From NCBI GenBank assembly GCA_008973525.1, contig WACJ01000294.1, positions 1 to 64,000 of the forward strand: 64,000 nucleotides of DNA, in the 5' to 3' direction. The notes under the pieces are model-generated. The model was given only the letters and a program-made list of their open reading frames with translations, ran no database searches and had not been told where the DNA came from. Positions within the stretch are counted from its first letter, which is position 1; every line of letters starts with the position of its first letter. A program made the translations under genes and the position numbers. Source of the stretch: Stenopsyche tienmushanensis. Its lineage: Eukaryota; Arthropoda; Insecta; Trichoptera; Stenopsychidae. Positions 57,498 to 64,000 of the stretch are shown one piece after another.

Positions 57498-57602
57498 CGA
57501 CGACTCCTCGCAGCTTTCTTCGGGTAATCGCTTAGGCGTGGACACGAACTTGTGGCCATACGTAGCTGCTTTCGATTGCTGCTCGAGATCGTGATCGTTT
57601 GG
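57498..57602 (-). CDS. Candidate 35-codon internal exon of a host gene
   Basis: The strongest host coding signal in the window. Reading the minus strand, a tract TTCTCTTTTATTTTGATAG (AG at 57,604-57,603) is followed by 105 nt and then a consensus donor TCG|GTAAGTGA (GT at 57,497-57,496). The exon is exactly 35 codons, open from the first base in phase 0 (PNDHDLEQQSKAATYGHKF..., ending EESCEESS), hydrophilic and rich in charged residues. A second frame is also open, the third is not. A length divisible by three with symmetric phase fits a cassette exon. I do not recognise the protein. No neighbouring exon could be tied to it with confidence. Confidence 0.55.
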
Positions 57603-57609
57603 CTATCAA

Positions 57610-58165
57610 AATAAAAGAGAATCTGTAACATGATATCGAGCCATCGAGCAAACAGATCGATGAAGCTAATCACCCCGCTCATAACCGTCGTGGATGCTGT
57701 CAATATCAAATCCGACTCTTTATAATCTATAATAATAAAAAAAATAAACCATTCGTAGCCCATCAACTATCAATAAATATTCCATAGATGCAAAAGGATA
57801 ATAACCAGATGGAAAGATGCCTAATTAATACCATAAGACATGATGGAACTTTCCAGTTTAACTTCAGCATTTTTTCGCGGGTCATTCTTGCAATGTAAAA
57901 ATGTAAGCTATCGATTGGTCAATTCAACATGAATAATTCCATATACATCCTACCAACGCGTTGAAGAACCTTTCTAGCATTAGAAAGTATTAACTATGGT
58001 TTGAGGGTTGGGATGGTTGTTTAAATTTAAAAAAGCCATCGATTTTTACGCTTTATATTGCTATATACTTATGTATTTACCATTTGTATGCAACCATCAT
58101 TGAATGCAGATAATTCATATTTTATCAACTGGGAATAGTTCCCGCATCCATATACAGCGATACTA
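57610..58165. other. Unassigned sequence
   Basis: Would be intron upstream of the 57.5-kb exon on the minus strand. No features seen. Confidence 0.3.
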
Positions 58166-58169
58166 TGAC

Positions 58170-58602
58170 TCTAGTCTAATACGACACCCCCTGCAATCCG
58201 ACATCTCAATACAAGTATAGTACATATGTACGGTAAAGCTTCGTCAATGTGAAAAATGCAAAAGTGTCATTATGGACCGCCTAAAACGTAATGAATCTTT
58301 GTATTTGTGATTTCTTCAGGAACAAAATGAGTATATAAACCTATTCCTGAATCCATATTGGCTATAAAAACAAAGTTGTTTTACAAGGAGATAAACAAAA
58401 AATCGCTTTTTATCTAGCAAGAGACAGTTAAAACTGCTATGGTCATTGTGTTTATGACGTTAATTCTGTTGTTTGTGTATATCTTACCATTTTCATATTT
58501 TATCGGATTACAAGGGGTCGGCTGCAGTACTCTATAGTCCGACAATTTTGACAATCCGACACTGCCTTGCAAAACGTTTGTCGGATTAATGCGGGTATGT
58601 TG
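58170..58602 (-). mobile_element. Tigger/pogo-type element D, copy 4 (inverted)
   Basis: The reverse complement gives the full 5' end CAACATACCCGCATTAATCC, then GTGTCGGATTGTCAAAATTG, the CTCCTTGTAAAACAACTTTG and CATTGACGAAGCTTTACCG blocks, and GATGTCGGATTGCAGGGGGT, ending in an eroded 3' end. TA (58,603-58,604) flanks the 5' end. This copy shows the 5' terminus best and resembles the inverted 3' end CAGCAGACCTGCGGTAATCC of copy 3. Confidence 0.75.
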
Positions 58603-58795
58603 TACGTTTTATAAAAGTATTTTAACCACTTAAGGTACATTTCTACCTTCTTGTATCGGAAAGAACCAATGTTTAAGAATACGTATAGTAAATTTCAAGT
58701 GGATATAAATGAAATTCGCAGAGTTATAAGCCGACGAGGATAAGTTGCGCTTCGCGAAGTTGAAAAGAGGAGAGGCTTTAAACGCGTTTTTCTCA

Positions 58796-59290
58796 AAACT
58801 ACTTTTCCCAATCTCACGGAAGTGCTCCCACACGCCCTAGATGAGTATTCTTTATAAAATTTGGCAGATATGTGTATAATAAATGCCTTCATCATATAGA
58901 CTATAATTATTTAAAAATATCCAAAAGTGTTTATTTAATGAACAAAAAACTACAAAAAAAGTTAATAAAAACAGACATATTTCTTCAATCGCTCACTATT
59001 TTTTAATTTTTTAATATTTCTTCATAATTGTAGTCTATACTATACAAAATATGATACAAATCAAAAATATGTTTAATTTTTGTGCTGCAAATCATCTGTC
59101 TAGGACTTAAGACTTCCATGGTGAAGAATATCATCGCTCGTCCATCGATATGCGTGACTCCCCCTACTCCTATTACTATACTTTGTCACACTTTAAAAAA
59201 TATTTTTTTGTTAAATAAAGATCGCCTAGTCAACATACTAAATATCAATATTCTATATTTAATACATTTCGCATAAAAAATGTTAAAAAA
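58796..59290 (+). repeat. Dispersed repeat H, copy 2
   Basis: Direct-orientation partner of 24,812-25,315 over about 490 bp, with the same blocks in the same order. A terminal CATAAAAAATGTT closes the match. Confidence 0.8.
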
Positions 59291-59390
59291 TCATTTTTAG
59301 ACCCAACAAGGTAAAAACATTCCTTAGTACCAACGACTCACCGGTGAGTCGCTATGCTTTTTCGTAGAAAAATAAATGTTTTTTAACACT

Positions 59391-59555
59391 TCAAATATGT
59401 CTTCACATTTTAATAGATCCTTGCGTTTCCATTTTATTTTTGAATAAATTCAACAGATATCATTAGGGTTGCCCATTGAATGATCTTTGCTACTTAACTG
59501 AATCTAATTTGAGATGTATTGGTCAAAATTCCTTGTAAAAAATTGTTCGTTTTAG
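59391..59555 (+). repeat. Dispersed repeat I, copy 2
   Basis: Partner of 14,342-14,520: ATGTCTTCACATTTTAATAG, GTTTCCATTTTATTTTTGAA, a GATCTTTGCTAC block and TGTATTGGTCAAAATTCC. Confidence 0.6.
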
Positions 59556-59559
59556 TATT

Positions 59560-61145
59560 ATTAGTAAATTGAGGCAACCCTAAATAAAAAGATCGATTTT
59601 AATAATAAAATATATGTTTATGCACTGTAGATCATAAAAAATCATATTTATGCAACAATTCAAGTCGTTCTTGTTTAAATTTTCGCAATAAAAATGAACA
59701 AAATGTACAAAAATAAAGTTAAACAATGGTGCTAATGAAAAAACTTTTAAAAATTTCTATTTCAACATTGCGTTCAAACATTATGTAAAAGTATGTATTT
59801 TCCTTGACAACCCTAATATCAATGAATGTGGTCACAATATAAAAGCATTTCTCTTACATTTTAAGCATCTGCAATTAACCATTTTACATCAAGTCGATAT
59901 TTATCATAAAAATTGAATTACTCCGTTCGAAATTGCTATTTTTAACTGCTCTGTTTTATGCATCGAACATTAAAATCCACGACCATAAAATCTTTCAGGA
60001 ACTGAATGAATGGTTTAAGGAAAATTGGGTTATAAACTCGATCCATCTTATATGATTATGGCAGTTTCTTAACGTGTAAGAAGTTATACTTTAACATGTA
60101 TGTACATTATTATACAACGCTCATATTTTAGCTCGAAAGCAAACGTACTGTTAATGAGAACTAAGGTACTTTTAATATGTTTATGAGATCTTGCATAAAT
60201 TTAGCTTACGAAAGGATATTTATGCTGAGGAGTTATTTCTGCGAAACGTGTAAAAGTCAAGTTTTAAGATGGTTGATGAGTTTGGTACGTAAATTACGTG
60301 TTTCTCTATTTTACTGCCTTTGTTGGCGAATGACCCTTCGCCGCGTTGGCATTGAAGATGTTGAATAGTGCTCGTCTTTGGAATTCCACATTAGATCCGC
60401 TTGCAATAGAGGTAGAAAGTTAAGATTAGAAAATTGGATTAGTTCTACTTCCAACGCAAGACATACAATGGCAATTATGAATAATTTAAGTAGATGTTCG
60501 GTGCAGAGAAGCCGTTGCATACGTAATTTGCTGGCTCCTAACACTTCAAGATGGGCAGACAAATGGCGTATCATTAGCGATTGCTCAATCCGATTCTTGA
60601 ACCCCATTTGAGCTCTCCGACGTGCTGCGAGTAGGAAAATGCGAACTACGCGTTCCTGCAAAATCCGACACTATCCGGACTCGGAATGCAAATTTGATCG
60701 GATTTGAAGACAACTCCCGAATCGGATCGTATTAAAGGAGCGAAAAATTGCGATCGGTCAGGCGTTCAGAGAAACGAATTGTCGAAGGTCGATAAGATCT
60801 AAAAGTGGCCATTGGCAAAAAATCAATGCGATTCGTTCCAATACAATATCTCCGATGTTTTCTCTCTGCTCGGAACGGCCATTCCGCTAAAGTGACTGCA
60901 GTTCGATCTAAAATCGAGATTACTGTGCTGAATTTGCATTCCACCTTGATTTAATGCAAATAAACATGCATTTTGTGTCTGTCAATTGTGACCAAACATG
61001 CCTTAAAAAATTGCACAAGTTCAGTTTCAATATCGACAAGATTAATGTCTTTTAGATTTAATTGCCCCGTTAGAAGACATAGAGAACTTGCAAAATTTTA
61101 TTTTATTATTTTTAAGCAGTTAAACTAATTTGCATTTATCCTGAT
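59560..61145. other. Unique sequence, GC-richer at 60.2-60.95 kb
   Basis: 59,560-60,170 is AT-rich and featureless. 60,180-60,950 is more complex, with a 116-codon minus frame (60,311-60,661) and a 77-codon plus frame that overlaps it. Neither has a motif I recognise or convincing splice sites. Confidence 0.3.
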
Positions 61146-61148
61146 ATA

Positions 61149-61594
61149 CACTTAGTTCTGTTTTTATGCGATAGATACGTTCCACTGAGAATCGCATATA
61201 AAAAATACTTGAATTACATAGAAAACTGAGGTATCGTTTTTTTTAAAAACCGCATAACTTTAAATCAATGTGATGAAATGTAGCAAAAATCGCATAAAAA
61301 AACTTTGCGAAGATTAATCTACTTTTTTAAACACAGTTCGTGATATTTGAAAGCTCGTTAATAATAAATAGATTAAATTGTTTCTTGCATAATTTTTACA
61401 ATAAGCGGGGCAGGAGATTCTTCCACTTCAATATTGTTATCTGTTTCTTTGCTACCATATAATATTAAAATTATGTTTAATTATGCGCATTCGCATAAAA
61501 AAAAAACTTTGTGCTCTATATAAAAATGAGGGATGGGTTCCATTCTTTTTAAAAATTGCATAACTTCAAAAACGCATAAAAACAGACCAAAGTG
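61149..61594 (-). mobile_element. Tigger/pogo-type deletion derivative, TA-flanked
   Basis: A 446-bp element with terminal repeats CACTTAGTTCTGTTTTTATG and CACTTTGGTCTGTTTTTATG (20 of 22 identical) and TA on both sides (61,147-61,148 and 61,595-61,596). At about 61,385-61,445 the minus strand encodes EVEESPAPLIVKIMQETI before a stop, matching the C-terminal tail of the Tigger-like fragment at 10.5 kb. This ties repeat F to an autonomous Tigger-type parent. The left arm shares GATACGTTCC and CGCATAACTTTAAA with repeat F copies. Confidence 0.85.
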
Positions 61595-61707
61595 TATTCA
61601 TAAAATTTTTCCAAATTATATATATATATATATTCTAATTATATCCTCAATTCTGTGATTTGTGGTGGTTTTTTGAAGTCTTCGTCATTCGTAATATTTA
61701 AAATCTA

Positions 61708-61801
61708 TCAGGTTAGTCCAAAAGTTCGTGCGTATTTTTGGGATTTTTTTAAATAGTGTAAATAAAACACAATTTAATATTTAACTTTTGGACTAACTTG
61801 A
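61708..61801. mobile_element. 94-bp mariner-type MITE
   Basis: Ends TCAGGTTAGTCCAAAAGTT and, inverted, TCAAGTTAGTCCAAAAGTT (18 of 19 identical), flanked by TA at 61,706-61,707 and 61,802-61,803. The interior is only about 56 bp. The GGTTAGTCCAAAAGTTCGTG end is of the mariner type (irritans/mori-like termini; lineage by inference). Confidence 0.9.
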
Positions 61802-62197
61802 TATATATATTTTAATCATATATTAGAAATCTTTAATACTCGTAAAATTTAAGCACTATAAATAAGAACTTGAAAGGCATGCAAAAGTGTTTTCTCTATT
61901 TTGGGTTAAGCTGCTATCAAATTCTTAAAAAGCTAATTTAATGGATGTTATTGCTTTTGTCAAGATATCATTTTTTTCCAAGTTCGCTTCGCAAAGACAT
62001 TTGTCATATAATTTTATCTTTTCAATGCATTTTATACTGTAAAATTCCCTCGAGCGTTATTTGTAAGGAGTTCCATATTTTTTTACAAACCATGTAAAGA
62101 TACAACTGCTTCTTATGCGCTTGTATTTAATTTTAGCAACATATTTGTAAATATTATGACTATTTAAAACTCAATAAATCCTCTTGCTTATAGATAT

Positions 62198-62540
62198 TTA
62201 AATGCTAGTTCGAGTTGATGACCGCGTTTTCGTATAACACCATCAATGTGGCTGATAAAATTCCTTTCTGCTGAGACACGGACTAAAACTCGCAAAATTC
62301 CCGATTTCCCGACAAATTATTTATTTCCGTCGCTGCAAATGAATACTCATATACTATAATACTTTGATGTGATTCGTAATTATATTATGGAAGAATACAA
62401 AAATTCAGAACACCGTATCTATTATATTTCATATCGATATTTCCATTATTAGAGTCGAAGTGTAGTAAATACATCACCGGTAGGGAAAGGTTAATATAAC
62501 AATTTGAAAAACATATATGTACTTCATATATTTATACATA
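62198..62540 (+). repeat. hAT fragment plus repeat A, copy 5
   Basis: 62,198-62,260 duplicates the hAT coding scrap found beside copy 3 (minus-strand HIDGVIRKRGHQLELAFKYL). It is followed at 62,262 by repeat A from CCTTTCTGCTGAGACACGG to about 62,540, where A is cut before its usual 3' end. Confidence 0.85.
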
Positions 62541-62570
62541 GCGTCCAGATTTCGACGGAAATCTGGACGC
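62541..62570. repeat. Perfect 12-bp inverted repeat, 6-nt loop
   Basis: GCGTCCAGATTT, loop CGACGG, AAATCTGGACGC. The corresponding stretch after repeat A copy 4 (53,175-53,220) is not palindromic. Confidence 0.9.
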
Positions 62571-62574
62571 CTTC

Positions 62575-63950
62575 ATCGTGCTGGTGAGAATGATTACTAC
62601 AATATTAGAATACATTTAGCTCATAGAAGTTATGGAGTACATTATTTTATCTCAATTGGTTTGCTCTGTCAATTACCCGAGTAATTCTACAAGTGCGTCT
62701 TTTGTGCTGGCAATTATAGTCGTATCGAATCTGTGATTGAAGATCTTTGTCTGTCTTTATTTGATCTCTTGAAATACCCAAGTCCTATAATGGACCGATT
62801 GTGACACGATGCGATGATACAATATTCCAACTCTTCCGTCAAATCTTCGTGCATTATCATGCCAGCATTCACCTTCTCTGTTTATATAAAAGCTTCTATG
62901 CTTAAAATGGGCTCTAAATTTCCTTGAAATCTAATAGGAACTCTTTGCGTAACCTTGCCTATTAAATGCTCATTTGAAAGCCACAAATGCATTTACACGG
63001 AACTGTCTATGCACCCAAAGGCAAAATCATATCAAACGATCAACAGCAGCAGTGAAATGTAATTATGGCTGCCTCTCTTTCTGAATCTAATTTACTAAAG
63101 ACACTACAACACGGCGATTCTGCCAGAACTATCGATGCGTATCATCAAGGAAGTGGCGCCTGCGACATTTGGCAATGCATATAATTTATTCTTGGCTGCA
63201 AGATTATGTATCGTCTTTCGCGAGCTTTCCTCACTTTTCAATGCGAGCACTTCCGGCGTAATTATTTCAGATCGTGCAACGGACTCGAGTTGCATTTCCG
63301 TCTCATTAGTCTGCATTGTTTGCAGAAGCGGAACCGCACAGATCACTATCCATCTTCAAGATCGCACGCAGCTCACCGCAACTATTTCACTATCTAAGAT
63401 ACACCATTGAGCCTTTAGACTCATTATCGGACATGATTTGCCATCTTCCACAACAATTCAAACCTCATCCATGCATCCCAGTGGGAAAAATCGATCACTA
63501 ACATCACCGCCATTTTCCGTCGCTTTCATTTTAATAATATCGAATTTCTCTGATTTTATGCGCTTATTCGCGGATACGATGAAAATTATATGCTCGATTC
63601 GAATAATTGATGCTTTGCGCGCAGGAATTCGTTCGACGATCACTATTCGATTCGAATTGCCATTATTGAAATAAGCGTATGCTCGTTAGTGATTCAATTT
63701 TAAAGTAATACACGTGTATTTGCCTTTAAATATACAGAAACAAGTTACGGAATCAATGCCGGTCATAATTCATATCGACACAGTTGCGTCGATTCATTCA
63801 CTGAGTTTTCCTTATAAAATGAATGAATGCGTGCGAATATCATTAACTATGAACATTATTGACTGATTTCAAGAATTTAGAAATTATTTGTGTTTTATGA
63901 ATACGCGTTTGTTGTTTAAAATGGTCACCTTTAAGCTGTCAGGGAGCTTC
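62575..63950. other. Unique sequence, unassigned
   Basis: GC-richer from 63,080 to 63,660, with overlapping short frames on both strands (80 codons minus at 63,104-63,346; 91 and 78 codons plus). No family motif, repeat or good splice pair. Confidence 0.3.
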
Positions 63951-63966
63951 GACGTACATGTACGTC
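63951..63966. repeat. 16-bp perfect palindrome
   Basis: GACGTACATGTACGTC is its own reverse complement. No further context. Confidence 0.8.
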
Positions 63967-63981
63967 CTAATTCTTATGCCC

Positions 63982-64000
63982 CAGAAAGAGCACTCTTGCA
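63982..64000 (+). repeat. Start of a fifth copy of repeat C
   Basis: CAGAAAGAGCACTCTTG matches repeat C at about 18,291-18,308. The copy runs off the window end. Confidence 0.55.

Noticed and set aside
1..64000. CRISPR arrays, bacterial operons, rRNA genes, LTR retrotransposons or viral insertions
   Set aside because: No regularly spaced short repeats, no Shine-Dalgarno-organised ORFs, no rRNA-like blocks, no paired LTRs with gag/pol motifs, and no viral protein motifs were seen.

Overview
This window looks like nuclear DNA from an arthropod, most likely an insect. It is very AT-rich and has no long open reading frame on either strand. It is crowded with decayed DNA transposons of types common in insects: mariner, pogo/Tigger, hAT and piggyBac-like. 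It also holds one fragment of an R1-like non-LTR retrotransposon. No bacterial gene organisation, tRNA, rRNA or CRISPR array was seen. The window is best read as intronic or intergenic DNA of a large host locus, interrupted by islands of more GC-rich, non-repetitive sequence.

Host gene evidence is thin. The best candidate is a 105-nt, 35-codon exon on the minus strand at 57,498-57,602, with a pyrimidine-rich acceptor and a GTAAGT donor. Weaker minus-strand candidates lie at 50,985-51,136 and 36,960-37,010. On the plus strand there is a well-spliced but non-coding 226-nt exon candidate at 41,289-41,514, a possible terminal coding segment at 34,702-34,884, and a promoter-like GC-rich island near 12.4 kb.

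Layout. 0.4-1.1 kb: decayed transposon ORF. 4.7-5.1 kb: hAT MITE. 6.4-7.1 kb: R1-like reverse transcriptase remnant. 9.8-11.8 kb: hAT and Tigger-like remnants. 14.3-18.5 kb: a hAT end, two mariner remnants and dispersed repeats. 24.8-31.4 kb: repeats H, D, K, C, A and F. 31.6-32.0 kb: TTAA MITE. 32.8-33.5 kb: mariner pseudogene. 35.7-40.8 kb: a cluster of repeat G with Tigger-type repeat D, a mariner 3' end and repeat K. 42-48 kb: repeats A, P, D and E, a mariner deletion derivative and a hAT end. 49.3-50.5 kb: a 993-bp hAT element with an exact 8-bp target duplication inside an older GC-rich repeat. 51.9-53.5 kb: a hAT transposase end, two copies of repeat A (one split by a pogo-type MITE) and repeat C. 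55.3-56.3 kb: a two-unit tandem repeat and a mariner pseudogene. 58-62.6 kb: repeats D, H and I, a Tigger-like deletion derivative, a 94-bp mariner MITE and another hAT/A composite. The remainder is unique sequence to which I cannot assign a function.

I found no intact transposase: every copy is broken by stops, frameshifts or deletions, or has lost catalytic residues. The window is therefore a record of several rounds of transposition, nesting and decay, not a set of genes working together. The items most worth following up are the splice-flanked exon at 57.5 kb, the five copies of repeat G with its preserved hairpin, the unassigned protein-like repeat K, and the palindrome at 62.54 kb.
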